Source: Chitinophagales bacterium (lineage in GTDB: Bacteria > Bacteroidota > Bacteroidia > Chitinophagales > Saprospiraceae). Taken from it: a DNA stretch of 64,000 bases. This document shows, one piece after another, positions 54,944-63,417 of the stretch; position 1 is the first letter of the stretch, and each line of letters opens with the position of its first letter. A model generated the notes under the pieces. That model was not told the origin of the DNA. It searched no databases and saw only the letters and a list, made by a program, of their open reading frames with translations. The position numbers and the translations under genes were made by a program. Where the stretch lies: the NCBI GenBank assembly GCA_017303875.1, contig JAFLBP010000003.1:124001-188000 (forward strand), in the 5' to 3' direction.

Positions 54944-56002
54944 TTGCGCAGAAAGTTTTTGCTCTGGACGGTTCTTCTTTTACTGCTGGGCGCCGGCATC
55001 TGGCGTATCTGGTACAACAAACAGGAGTTGGATAAAGCCGCCGAAATGAGCCGCCTGACCAACGCCTTCGTCCCCGTCGAAGTAGCCTCCCCAACGCTGG
55101 AAACCCTCAGCAACACCCTCGAAACGGACGGAATTTTCCTGCCCGCCAAGGAAATGTTCGTCATTTCCGAAACCGCCGGCCGTGTGCTGGAAGTCTTTAA
55201 AAACAAAGGCGAATGGGTACGCGAAGGCGAAATCATCGCCAAAGTAGACGACGAGCTGCTCACCATCGAACTCGAAGCCACCCAGGCCAACCTCGCCAAA
55301 CTCCGCAAAGACCGCGAACGCCTCACCAACCTCATCGAAGGGGAAGCTGCACCCAAAAATAAGATTGAAGACCTCGAACTCGGCATCCTCGCCGCCGAAT
55401 CCAAGGAAAAAGGCCTTAAAAAGCAAATTGCCAACACCAGCATTAAAGCACCCATGACGGGCACCATGGGCCTCCGGTTCATCGAGCGCGGCAGCGTGAT
55501 CGGTCCGGGCATACAGGTCGCTCAGGTGACCAACCTCGAAAAACTCTTCCTTATGGTCAAAGCCACCGAACGCGATGTGCTTTTTATCAAAAAAGGCCAG
55601 CGGGTGGAGGTACAACCCGATGTGTACGCCGGCACCGTCATTCCGGCCGTGGTGACCAACATCGGCCTGCGCGCCGACAATGCCTTCAACTATGACGTGG
55701 AAATCGAGACGCCGAACCCGGAGGCTACGCCCCTGCGCGCGGGTATGCATGCGAAAGCCAAATTCACTTTCAGCAGCAACCGCAACGGCATGACCATTCC
55801 GCGTAAATGTATCACCGGCAGCTTGCAGGACGCCCGCGTGTTCGTGGTGGTGGGCGATACCGCGGTGCAGCAGCGCCCCATCAAAACCGGCGCTATTTAT
55901 GGCGATAAAGTAGAAGTGCTCAGCGGCCTCGACGCCAGCGAGCGCATCGTCGTTTCCGGCCAGATGAACCTCGTAGACGGCGCCAAAGTAAAAATCAATT
56001 AA
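54944..56002 (+). CDS. Periplasmic membrane-fusion protein (HlyD/AcrA family)
   Basis: About 352 residues if begun at a TTG (54944); another TTG at 54896 overlaps the promoter box. A membrane anchor (FLLWTVLLLLLGAGIWRIWY) precedes a barrel-sandwich with VLEVFKNKGEWVREGEIIAK, a helical hairpin (LEATQANLAKLRKDRERL), the second lipoyl half (IKAPMTGTMGLRFIERGSVI) and beta-barrel (QVTNLEKLFLMVKATERDVL). This is a typical RND adaptor, yet no RND pump or outer-membrane channel gene follows; the next gene, with no gap, encodes an acyltransferase. Confidence 0.9.
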   Translation: MRRKFLLWTVLLLLLGAGIWRIWYNKQELDKAAEMSRLTNAFVPVEVASPTLETLSNTLETDGIFLPAKEMFVISETAGRVLEVFKNKGEWVREGEIIAKVDDELLTIELEATQANLAKLRKDRERLTNLIEGEAAPKNKIEDLELGILAAESKEKGLKKQIANTSIKAPMTGTMGLRFIERGSVIGPGIQVAQVTNLEKLFLMVKATERDVLFIKKGQRVEVQPDVYAGTVIPAVVTNIGLRADNAFNYDVEIETPNPEATPLRAGMHAKAKFTFSSNRNGMTIPRKCITGSLQDARVFVVVGDTAVQQRPIKTGAIYGDKVEVLSGLDASERIVVSGQMNLVDGAKVKIN

Positions 56003-57145
56003 ATGAATGCCCCCGCCGCTCCCGAGTTCTTTCGCGGCCACCTGCCAGCGCTTGACGGCGTGCGCGGATTGGCCATTCTCGGGGTGATGCTTTGCCATTT
56101 CATGCTCCGGCCCCTCTGGCCCGACGAGCGCCTCTGGAATGTGGTACACAGCGGCTGGCTGGGCGTAGATCTCTTTTTTGTACTTTCCGGCTTTCTCATC
56201 ACCGGCATCCTCATAGATGCCCGGGGCAAGGCCCATTACTGGAAAAACTTCTATCGCCGCCGCCTGCTCCGCATTTTTCCCCTGTATTATGCGGTTGTAA
56301 TCATCACCTGGCTGGTTATCGTTTTTATTGAAAAAGCGCCCGACCGCTTGCAGGGCTACGACAGTTTCCTGTGGTTTTTCGCTTTTGCGCCCAATATTGC
56401 CATTGCGCTCAAAGGCGAATGGCTTTACCACAGCCATATCCTCAACCTCAACCACCTGTGGTCGCTGGCCGTGGAGGAGCAGTTTTACCTCGTCTGGCCC
56501 CTCATCGCGCGCTACCTGCCCCTGCGTTACCTCCTCTTGCTCTGCGCCCTGCTGCTGCATTTCAGCACCCCGCTGCGGCACTACACCGACCACCTGGAGA
56601 GCCTCGAAAAAGGCATACCCTACCTGACCCACAGCGTGCCCGCCTACGTGCTGCCCTGGTGCCGCATGGACGGATTGGCCGCTGGCGCTTTTTTAGCCGT
56701 GTGGCTGCGGCTGGGACTGCATCAATACGTGCCGTACAGCCGCTGGATCGCCCGTATCCTGCTGGTGTGGATGGCCATAAAACTCTTCGACGGTATGTGG
56801 AATGGAGCCACCCAATACCAGTTTACCGTATCGGCGCTGTGTTTTGTTTCGCTGCTCTACTTAGCCCTCAATCCGCATCCCAAGGCATTGGTGCGGCGCA
56901 TCTGCGAAAACCCCGTGCTGCGGCATTTCGGCAAATACAGCTTTGGTTTGTATGTGTTTCACCACATGTTTCAGTTGGTTTGGCTGCGCTATTTTGGCAA
57001 CGACCTCATTGCGCAGGTACAAAGCGGCGCCCTGCCTGTGTGGGCCGCGCAGACGGCTTACCAACTCCTCGCCTTCGCGGGCACCTATGCGCTAGCGCGC
57101 CTGAGCTGGTGGGTACTGGAGGGGCCGTTTTTGAGGTTGAAGTGA
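56003..57145 (+). CDS. Acyltransferase-3 family (OafA-like) membrane protein
   Basis: 380 residues with about ten hydrophobic helices. It begins LPALDGVRGLAILGVMLCHF with the conserved Arg-Gly and His, followed by GWLGVDLFFVLSGFLITGIL, FYRRRLLRIFPLYYAV and LNHLWSLAVEEQFYLVWPL, all signatures of the acyltransferase-3 family that acylates sugars of surface polysaccharides. Its ATG directly follows the stop of the membrane-fusion gene (no intergenic base), suggesting coupled expression. Confidence 0.92.
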   Translation: MNAPAAPEFFRGHLPALDGVRGLAILGVMLCHFMLRPLWPDERLWNVVHSGWLGVDLFFVLSGFLITGILIDARGKAHYWKNFYRRRLLRIFPLYYAVVIITWLVIVFIEKAPDRLQGYDSFLWFFAFAPNIAIALKGEWLYHSHILNLNHLWSLAVEEQFYLVWPLIARYLPLRYLLLLCALLLHFSTPLRHYTDHLESLEKGIPYLTHSVPAYVLPWCRMDGLAAGAFLAVWLRLGLHQYVPYSRWIARILLVWMAIKLFDGMWNGATQYQFTVSALCFVSLLYLALNPHPKALVRRICENPVLRHFGKYSFGLYVFHHMFQLVWLRYFGNDLIAQVQSGALPVWAAQTAYQLLAFAGTYALARLSWWVLEGPFLRLK

Positions 57146-57286
57146 ATTTTTATATTGTTCCAAAATCAGGAAAACGCTGTGAGTGTGTATTTTTGGCACT
57201 TGAAAGCAAAATAACTAAGCTGCAATTTGCCGTGAAGTGAATGCTTCCGTTCCATTCCTTTACGTTCCAATTATTAAAAATACCTG

Positions 57287-57367
57287 ATGGCCAAGCAAAA
57301 AGCGACAGCAGAAGAAGCAGGGTTGAATGAAATTATTGCCGCTAACCTTCAAAAAATTAAATTTTAA
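57287..57367 (+). CDS. Small ORF before the DUF1016 gene, possible gene remnant
   Basis: A 26-residue frame, MAKQKATAEEAGLNEIIAAN then LQKIKF, ending five bases before the DUF1016 start codon. It is hydrophilic, helical and of coherent sequence, perhaps the N-terminus of a larger gene lost from here or a leader peptide. No family recognised; translation is not certain. Confidence 0.35.
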   Translation: MAKQKATAEEAGLNEIIAANLQKIKF

Positions 57368-57371
57368 CGCA

Positions 57372-58394
57372 ATGGAGGAATCTTATAATTACTCTGAAAT
57401 ACTGCGACAGGCCGTCGCAGAAATAAAACAGGCCCGCATCTCCATTGCCAGGCAAATCAACTTGGCCGCCAATGGGGTGTATTGGAATTTGGGTAAAATA
57501 TTGTCTGAGCAAAAAATAGAAAAAGGACATGGCGCCGGAGTAGTCAATCGCCTGTCGGTAGATTTAAAAGCGGAGTTTCCGGATATGGGGCTTTCGCCTC
57601 GAAGTTTGTGGAATATGAAACGCTTTTATGAGCGATATTTTCAGGCAGAGGCAAAACTGCTACAGGCTGTAGCAGTTTTGCCCTGGGGGCACAATCTGCT
57701 TTTACTGGATAAAACAGACCAAGACAACGAAGCCCTGTTTTATGCCGAAAAAGCGATTGCCCTGGGCTGGTCACGAAATATTTTACTCAATTACCTGAAA
57801 GCGGATGCCTACCATGCCGAAAAACATCTGCCCAAATCGCATAATTTCAACGAAACCCTGCCCGAAATCCTGGCAGAACAGGCCGATGAGATGCTTAGAA
57901 GTAGCTACAATCTCGGTTTTCTGGGTCTGACGCAGGCCCTGCGGGAAACGGAACTGGAACAACGCCTTGTAGAAAAAATCAAACATTTTATTCTCGAACT
58001 TGGCAAAGGCTTCACCTTTATCGGCAACCAGCACAGGCTCGAATACAACCAGAAAGAGTATTTCGTGGACATTCTGCTGTACCACAGGGGGTTGCGGTGC
58101 CTGGTAGCTCTGGAACTAAAAATCGGCAGTTTCAAACCTGAATACGTGGGCAAAATGAATTTTTACCTCGGACTATTGGACAAACTCGAAAAACAAAGCG
58201 AAGAAAACCCCTCTATAGGAATCATTCTTTGCGCCGATAAAGACCACCTCGACGTGGAAATTGCCCTGCAAGACGTACATAAACCCATTGGCGTGGCCGA
58301 ATACCAACTGCTGCTGCCTACCAAAGAATTAGAAGCCATGCTGATGAATGAGTTGAACAATTTTAACGCAGCGCAGGATAAAGAAGAGGCATAA
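57372..58394 (+). CDS. DUF1016/YhcG-family PD-(D/E)xK nuclease-domain protein
   Basis: 340 residues from the ATG at 57372. The N-terminal helical domain (EESYNYSEILRQAVAEIKQA, VVNRLSVDLKAEFPDMGLSP, SLWNMKRFYERY) is the DUF1016 N region. The C-terminal part is a PD-(D/E)xK fold with YFVDILLYHRGLRCLVALEL then KIGSFKPEYVGKMNFYL, giving the Asp and Glu-x-Lys catalytic set. Members cluster with restriction-modification and mobile genes; a truncated BRO-N gene follows here. An in-frame ATG at 57327 is less likely, since it overlaps a small ORF. Confidence 0.88.
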   Translation: MEESYNYSEILRQAVAEIKQARISIARQINLAANGVYWNLGKILSEQKIEKGHGAGVVNRLSVDLKAEFPDMGLSPRSLWNMKRFYERYFQAEAKLLQAVAVLPWGHNLLLLDKTDQDNEALFYAEKAIALGWSRNILLNYLKADAYHAEKHLPKSHNFNETLPEILAEQADEMLRSSYNLGFLGLTQALRETELEQRLVEKIKHFILELGKGFTFIGNQHRLEYNQKEYFVDILLYHRGLRCLVALELKIGSFKPEYVGKMNFYLGLLDKLEKQSEENPSIGIILCADKDHLDVEIALQDVHKPIGVAEYQLLLPTKELEAMLMNELNNFNAAQDKEEA

Positions 58395-58464
58395 AGCCTT
58401 GAAAACCAACAGGAATAAAATGACTACTGTTAACCCTTAAAAGATTTGGTTTACCTGCCCACAC

Positions 58465-58690
58465 ATGACGCCGCAACAAAAAATATCCATTCGCTTTTTC
58501 GACGACCGCGAGGTACGGGCCTTGTGGGACGAGCAGCAGGCCAAATGGTGGTTCTCCGTGCTGGATATCGTAGCCGTCCTCACAGATCAGCACGACTATA
58601 CCAAAACACGCAACTACTGGAAATACCTGAAGGCCAAACTGAAAAAGGAAAATATTGAGTTGGTTAGTGCCACTACCCAACTGAAAATTA
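58465..58690 (+). pseudogene. Truncated BRO-N-like antirepressor/DNA-binding protein
   Basis: The frame from 58465 (MTPQQKISIRFFDDREVRAL) encodes about 75 residues of a BRO-N-like domain: WWFSVLDIVAVLTDQHDYTK and TRNYWKYLKAKLKKENIELV, ending SATTQLKI. Full-length relatives continue with a conserved helical part, but here sequence changes abruptly at about 58685 into the leader of the next gene. The frame runs on to 58908 only as an out-of-frame overlap with that gene. Probably the 3' part was deleted. Confidence 0.7.
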
Positions 58691-58703
58691 TCACCCACCC
58701 ACC

Positions 58704-60014
58704 ATGCACAAAATCACCACCACCCTGCTCCTCGCCGCCTGCCTGCTCACAGGCATGCTTTTCGGACAAAGCTCCCCGGGAAACATCGTCACCAGCGACC
58801 TGGATAATTTCTGGATCGCGTACGACCGCATCGTGCAAACGCCCGACAGCCTGGAACGCCTGCGGCTCATCAACGAACTGTACATCAACAAAGGTACAGA
58901 AGGGCTGAAAGGCCTGATCGCCGCAAGAAACTACCGCGATACGGAATATGTGAACGCCATCCTGAGCTACCCGAAATACTGGAACAGCGTTCGGGCCAAT
59001 TCCGCAAAAATAGCCCAGGAGGCCGCGCAAATTGAAAATTATTTTGCCCGCTTCAAAGCTGTTTACCCCGAGCTGAAACCGGCAACGGTCTATTTTGCTA
59101 TCGGCGTGTTCCGGAGCCCGGGCACCTATCAAGGCGATAAAGTGCTGATGGGTGCGGAGTTTTACTTAGCCGATCAAAATACGGTACTGGATGAGCTGCC
59201 GGAGCGCGTGCAGCGCAGCATGAAGGCGTATATGCCCTACGATGTGCCGCTGACGGCCCTCCACGAGTCGGTGCATACCCGGCAGAAACGCTGGGAAGAT
59301 CAGACCATTATACATTTATGCGTCGCCGAGGGGGTCGCGGAATTTGTGTCTACCCTGCTCGCTGAAAAACCTTTGTCGCCGCCCGTGAAATTCGGCAAAC
59401 AAAACGCCGATCGCGTGTTGCAGCAATACATGAAAGAAATTTTCAGGGATGATGATGTGTGGAACTGGCTATGGAGCCAAAACCAAAATACCTTGAAGGA
59501 AAACGACTTGGGCTACTATATCGGCTATGCCATTTGTGAAAAATATTACAACAACGCCACCGACAAAAAACAGGCCATCAAAGACCTGATTGAACTGGAT
59601 TACAGCGACGAAAAAGCCTTCACCACTTTTGTGGACGGCACGAAGTTTTTGCCCATGACGATCCGCGAAATCGACCGAAAATACGAGTCTATGCGGCCGA
59701 AAATCAAAAAAATCCGGGAGTTTAAAAATGGCAGCCAAAGCGTTTCACCAGCGCTGAACGTCATCACGCTGGAATTCTCCGAGCCGATGAGCGCCTGCTG
59801 CCGGAGTTTTGATATTGATCCGGCCAAAGCCGCTAAATCGCTGCGCGTGAAGAAGGTGCTGGGCTGGTCGGACGATAAAAAACGCTTCGCTTTTGAAGTG
59901 GAAGCGCTACAACCCAACACTAATTACCAGTTAATTATCTCCAACTTCGCCAAAGCAGACGGTGGCAACCGACTGGCGCCTTACACGCTTGAGTTCAAGA
60001 CCAAAGCGCAGTAG
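58704..60014 (+). CDS. Secreted HExxH protein with C-terminal Ig-like domain
   Basis: 436 residues with signal peptide (TLLLAACLLTGMLFGQ). A DUF2268-like zinc-peptidase core carries HESVHTRQKRW at residues 187-197 and the downstream Glu region LCVAEGVAEFVSTLL. The C-terminal 100 residues (about 335-436) form an Ig-like Big_5 domain: VITLEFSEPMSACCRSFDID, RFAFEVEALQPNTNYQLIIS, and APYTLEFKTKA. It may be a secreted or surface protease. Directly follows the truncated BRO-N gene. Confidence 0.82.
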   Translation: MHKITTTLLLAACLLTGMLFGQSSPGNIVTSDLDNFWIAYDRIVQTPDSLERLRLINELYINKGTEGLKGLIAARNYRDTEYVNAILSYPKYWNSVRANSAKIAQEAAQIENYFARFKAVYPELKPATVYFAIGVFRSPGTYQGDKVLMGAEFYLADQNTVLDELPERVQRSMKAYMPYDVPLTALHESVHTRQKRWEDQTIIHLCVAEGVAEFVSTLLAEKPLSPPVKFGKQNADRVLQQYMKEIFRDDDVWNWLWSQNQNTLKENDLGYYIGYAICEKYYNNATDKKQAIKDLIELDYSDEKAFTTFVDGTKFLPMTIREIDRKYESMRPKIKKIREFKNGSQSVSPALNVITLEFSEPMSACCRSFDIDPAKAAKSLRVKKVLGWSDDKKRFAFEVEALQPNTNYQLIISNFAKADGGNRLAPYTLEFKTKAQ

Positions 60015-60025
60015 AAAGCGTTTTA

Positions 60026-60115
60026 TTTCACACAGATGTGCACAGATCTTTTACTCAGACGAGCACAGAATTCAGTGTTTTCTGTGTGGGTGATCTGTGC
60101 AATTCTGTGCGAAAC
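60026..60115. repeat. CACAGA/TCTGTG palindrome between plus-strand genes
   Basis: Words CACAGATGTGCACAGAT at 60030-60047 and GAGCACAGAATTC at 60061-60073 face TTTTCTGTGTGGGTGATCTG and TGCAATTCTGTGCGAAACC at 60078-60115. A degraded member of the CACAGA family, with the same GCGAAACC end as 53528-53540. Between the stop at 60014 and the start at 60154. Confidence 0.85.
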
Positions 60116-60153
60116 CAAACACACGTTTTCAATAACAATAAAAATATCCCACC

Positions 60154-60618
60154 ATGACATCAACCTGCATCAAACCGCCAAATGCAATACCCACGAATGA
60201 CAACAGGCCGAAGGTGTTCCTCGGCGGAAGTATTGAAATGGGAAAAGCAGAACACTGGCAAGCGGAACTTGAAGTAAAATTATCCGAGCATAACGTCTTG
60301 TTGCTGAATCCGCGACGCGACGACTGGGACAGCTCCTGGCTACAAATAAGTACCGACATCAACTTAAGAACGCAGGTGGAATGGGAATTGGATGCCCTTG
60401 AAAGCGCCGACTTTATTATTATGTATTTTGCGCCCAATACGATGAGTCCCATCAGTTTGTTGGAATTGGGGTTGCATGCGAGAAGCAATAAACTGCTGGT
60501 GGTTTGTCCGGAAGGTTTTTGGCGCAAAGGCAATGTGGATATTGTTTGTGAAAAATACAACATCCGGCAATTCGAGACACTTGAAGTATTAGTGGAGGCA
60601 TTAAAAAACGAGTTATAA
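60154..60618 (+). CDS. Nucleoside 2-deoxyribosyltransferase-like protein
   Basis: 154 residues of the Nuc_deoxyrib_tr_2 type: KVFLGGSIEMGKAEHWQAEL, LLLNPRRDDWDSS, VEWELDALESADFIIMYFAP and the Glu region SPISLLELGLHARSNK. Related enzymes hydrolyse or transfer bases of nucleosides or nucleotides. Substrate unknown. Followed 19 bp later by a 56-residue membrane peptide gene. Confidence 0.85.
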   Translation: MTSTCIKPPNAIPTNDNRPKVFLGGSIEMGKAEHWQAELEVKLSEHNVLLLNPRRDDWDSSWLQISTDINLRTQVEWELDALESADFIIMYFAPNTMSPISLLELGLHARSNKLLVVCPEGFWRKGNVDIVCEKYNIRQFETLEVLVEALKNEL

Positions 60619-60637
60619 ACCATCTAACAAACAAAAC

Positions 60638-60808
60638 ATGCAAAAGCACAACAAAACCATACTCCTGTTACTGATTGCCCTCAATTCGGTAGTACTGCTG
60701 GGGCAAATTTATCCGGCAGGCGCACCGCCTTTTGCCCGTGTCGTAAATATCATTTTTCTGGTGTTGAGTTTGATGTTTTTTATAACGCAGGCAAAGCGGA
60801 AAGCCTGA
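60638..60808 (+). CDS. Small two-helix membrane protein
   Basis: 56 residues: MQKHNKTILLLLIALNSVVL, then LGQIYPAGAPPFARVVNIIF and LVLSLMFFITQAKRKA. Two hydrophobic helices with a short proline-containing loop and a basic C-terminus. It has good reading context 19 bp after the previous stop and no competing frame. It could be a small membrane regulator or toxin-like peptide; no homology recalled. Confidence 0.6.
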   Translation: MQKHNKTILLLLIALNSVVLLGQIYPAGAPPFARVVNIIFLVLSLMFFITQAKRKA

Positions 60809-60835
60809 GAGGAGCGTTTAGTAATTGTTTGGAGC

Positions 60836-60866
60836 TGTTTTGACTCAATAAAAAGTTGTTTTGACT
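60836..60866 (+). promoter_or_regulatory. Direct repeat operator (TGTTTTGACT twice, 21 bp apart)
   Basis: TGTTTTGACT occurs at 60836-60845 and 60857-60866, exactly 21 bp apart, i.e. two helical turns, on the same face of the DNA. A weaker third copy (TGTTTTCTGA) begins at 60872. They lie 56-86 bp before the SDR start at 60922, followed by GACCTTTG as a weak -7 box. Direct repeats spaced this way suit an AraC-type activator, and such a gene (61760) is the next but one. Confidence 0.6.
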
Positions 60867-60921
60867 AAATCTGTTTTCTGACGCAGACTGACCTTTGCAG
60901 CATCATTAAAAAAACACAAAA

Positions 60922-61698
60922 ATGGATTTAAAAAACAGCACCATCCTCATTACCGGAGGAAGCAGCGGCATCGGCCTGGAGTTTGTCAGACAACTTACTA
61001 CTCTGGGCGCCAAAATTATTATCACCGGACGGAACCAAGAGGCCTTGAAAACAGCGAAAAATATGTTTCCCGGCATTGCTACTTTTCAAAGTGATGTGAG
61101 TAATCCGGAAGATATAAAGCAACTTTATAACGCTGTGACGGCACAATATCCGGAGCTGAATATTATCATCAACAATGCCGGATTAATGCGTTTGATTGAC
61201 CTTCAAGATAACAGTTTGAGTATTGAAAACATTAATTATGAGGTGGCTACCAACCTGACCGGAACCATTCAAATGGTACACCAGTTTTTACCGCATTTGG
61301 CCAAACAGCAATCGGCAGCAATTGTTAATGTCTCTTCCGGTATTGCATTTATGCCTTATTCCATTGCACCAATTTACAGTGCTACCAAAGCCGGTGTCCG
61401 TGCCTACACCCAGGCATTGCGCCTCCAATTGGAAGACAGCCATATTAAAGTTTTTGAGATGATTCCACCCGGGGTGAATACCAATCTGCAGAAAGACTGG
61501 TCGGTACAACCTAATCCGGGGATGATGATGAATGCGGATAAAATGGTGTCAATATCAATTAAAAAAATGCTCCGCGACAAACCTGAACTCAAACCAGCAT
61601 TAATCAACGTAATTCAACTGTTGAGCAGACTCGTACCATCTTTGTTATTAAAATTTGGGCACGGGGAGTTCAAAAAAATGAAGCAACGAAGTAACTAA
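60922..61698 (+). CDS. DltE-like short-chain dehydrogenase/reductase
   Basis: 258 residues. Classical SDR motifs: TILITGGSSGIGLEFVRQL (nucleotide loop), NIIINNAGLM, SSGIAFMPYSIAPIYSATKA with catalytic Ser, Tyr and Lys, and PPGVNTNLQKDWSVQP. The C-terminal 50 residues have a hydrophobic end and a basic tail (EFKKMKQRSN). A+T-richer than the surrounding genes. Followed by an AraC gene 61 bp downstream, probable operon. Confidence 0.92.
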   Translation: MDLKNSTILITGGSSGIGLEFVRQLTTLGAKIIITGRNQEALKTAKNMFPGIATFQSDVSNPEDIKQLYNAVTAQYPELNIIINNAGLMRLIDLQDNSLSIENINYEVATNLTGTIQMVHQFLPHLAKQQSAAIVNVSSGIAFMPYSIAPIYSATKAGVRAYTQALRLQLEDSHIKVFEMIPPGVNTNLQKDWSVQPNPGMMMNADKMVSISIKKMLRDKPELKPALINVIQLLSRLVPSLLLKFGHGEFKKMKQRSN

Positions 61699-61716
61699 TC
61701 ATAAATTGACGTTTCT

Positions 61717-61745
61717 TAGTGCTATCAATATCGTTGGTAGCACTA
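61717..61745 (+). terminator. Stable hairpin between SDR and AraC genes
   Basis: TAGTGCTATCAA (61717-61728) pairs with TTGGTAGCACTA (61734-61745) over 12 bp with one T-G wobble and a 5-base loop. Only a short T-tract (ACTTTT) follows, so it is a weak or attenuating terminator rather than a strong one; it could limit read-through from the SDR gene into the regulator. Confidence 0.55.
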
Positions 61746-61759
61746 ACTTTTAAATAAAT

Positions 61760-62668
61760 ATGCCACATTCTGTACCCTATCGGATTAAGTCCGTCACTGA
61801 AATTCATCGATTGATGGGCTTACCCAAGCCGCAACACCCGCTTATTGGACTGGTAAATTTATCCGGTCTGCGCGCGCATGCCGATATTGATGCGGTGCTG
61901 TTTGATTTATATGTCATATCGCTTAAACGCGGTTGCGACAAACTTCAATACGGACAACAACAATACGATTTTGATGAGGGGTTGATGGCATTTATGGCTC
62001 CCGGGCAAATACTTAGGGGTGAAAAAAACGGCCCTTCCGAACACTTGAGCGGTTGGATGTTATTTATACACCCTGACTTTTTTTGGAAAACCACACTGGC
62101 CCAAAAAATCAGACAATATGAGTTCTTTAATTATTCAAGCAATGAAGCGCTTTTTTTGTCGGATAAAGAAGAGACAATAATAAATAATATTGTCGAAAAT
62201 ATAAAAAATGAATATGAAACTAATTTAGACAGGTTTAGTCAGGATATCATTATAGCACATCTGGAAACATTGTTGAATTACGCCGAGCGCTTTTACCAAC
62301 GCCAGTTTATCACAAGAAAAAAGAACAATCACCAGGCACTTGAACGTTTGGAACAATTACTTTCAGATTATTTCGAGCGGGATGCGGTTTTTAATCAAGG
62401 TCTGCCAACGGTACAGTATATTTCCGAACACTTAAATATTTCGCCAAGTTACCTGAGGGATTTGCTGAAAACTTTGACAGGCCAAACCACTCAACAACAT
62501 ATTCACGATAAAATTATTGAAAAAGCTAAGGAAAAACTATCCACAACTGATTTGAGTGTTAGCGAAATAGCCTATACCCTGGGATTTGAACACTTGCAAT
62601 CATTTAGCAAATTATTTAAGAAGAAAACCGACCTGTCGCCTTTGGAGTTCAGAAAATCATTCAACTAA
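61760..62668 (+). CDS. AraC-family transcriptional regulator
   Basis: 302 residues. The N-terminal half (about 1-190) is a cupin-like ligand region (KLQYGQQQYDFDEGLMAFMA). Two helix-turn-helix motifs follow: SEHLNISPSYLRDLLKTLTG and the AraC signature SVSEIAYTLGFEHLQSFSKL with FKKKTDLSPLEFRKSFN. Its direct-repeat operator candidate is before the SDR gene at 60836. It probably regulates that SDR gene and perhaps itself. Confidence 0.93.
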   Translation: MPHSVPYRIKSVTEIHRLMGLPKPQHPLIGLVNLSGLRAHADIDAVLFDLYVISLKRGCDKLQYGQQQYDFDEGLMAFMAPGQILRGEKNGPSEHLSGWMLFIHPDFFWKTTLAQKIRQYEFFNYSSNEALFLSDKEETIINNIVENIKNEYETNLDRFSQDIIIAHLETLLNYAERFYQRQFITRKKNNHQALERLEQLLSDYFERDAVFNQGLPTVQYISEHLNISPSYLRDLLKTLTGQTTQQHIHDKIIEKAKEKLSTTDLSVSEIAYTLGFEHLQSFSKLFKKKTDLSPLEFRKSFN

Positions 62669-62778
62669 ACACCAAGCGCTTGTTCGGGATTTCATCAATC
62701 GGCAACACGCTCTAAAATCACGCCTTCCATTGACCACCATTCTTGACCCCAAAGGGCTGCTCCCTCCAACTTTATCCC

Positions 62779-63366
62779 ATGAAACTCAAATGGCAGCACT
62801 TCCGCTTTTTATTCACCGAATTGCAGCGCCCGCTCCAGCTGGACATCACCCACGACGAGCTTGCCGATTTCGACCAACGCTTCCGCCTCATCCTGCGCAA
62901 ACACTTGAGTATTTTGGGATGGTGGAGCCTGCTTAATATAGCGGGCGGACTACTCGCCCTCTTGTTGCTCAAAGGCAGCGCTTATTACTTCTGTATGATG
63001 GGCATGATCTGGGGGTTGATCAATTTTGCGATCGCTATGGCCATTCTTGATCATACCTTTTACCGAAAATTCCGGCGCGGCGCTTTTGAGCGCTTTGAAT
63101 CGCAGCGCCATGTGGAAAAGTTGATGTTTCTGAATATTGGCATCGACAGCGCCTATATCTTTGTAGGGCTTTTTTTGCGCGAGCATAGTTTCGCCTGCGG
63201 TGTAGGCCACGCCGATCTCTGGCTGGGTTTCGGCTGGGCTGTAGTGGTACAAGGGCTCTTTTTATTAATGCAAGACATCCTTGTGTATCGATTACACCGA
63301 AAAAACTTTAAAAAAGCACAGCCTTTTCTGGAAAAAGAACTGGGTAACCGCGGGCATCCGCTTTGA
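62779..63366 (+). CDS. Membrane protein, four helices, function unknown
   Basis: 195 residues from the ATG at 62779; an in-frame ATG 12 codons earlier is less likely. Four hydrophobic helices: LGWWSLLNIAGGLLALLLLK, YYFCMMGMIWGLINFAIAM, GIDSAYIFVGLFL and FGWAVVVQGLFLLMQDILVY, separated by basic segments (TFYRKFRRGAFERFESQ). Resembles uncharacterised DUF6992-like proteins by arrangement, but not firmly. Confidence 0.68.
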   Translation: MKLKWQHFRFLFTELQRPLQLDITHDELADFDQRFRLILRKHLSILGWWSLLNIAGGLLALLLLKGSAYYFCMMGMIWGLINFAIAMAILDHTFYRKFRRGAFERFESQRHVEKLMFLNIGIDSAYIFVGLFLREHSFACGVGHADLWLGFGWAVVVQGLFLLMQDILVYRLHRKNFKKAQPFLEKELGNRGHPL

Positions 63367-63417
63367 AACACTTGAGACAACACAATATTCACTAAATAAA
63401 TCCGAAACCATCAAGTT

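Noticed and set aside
54663..55094. N-terminal extension of the TrpF-like protein
   Set aside because: The open frame there runs through the CACAGA palindrome and the promoter and start of the divergent operon.
54980..56632. A 550-codon minus-strand frame opposite the fusion-protein and acyltransferase genes
   Set aside because: The plus-strand frames carry clear family motifs over the whole stretch; the antisense product is His/Phe/Gly-rich noise.
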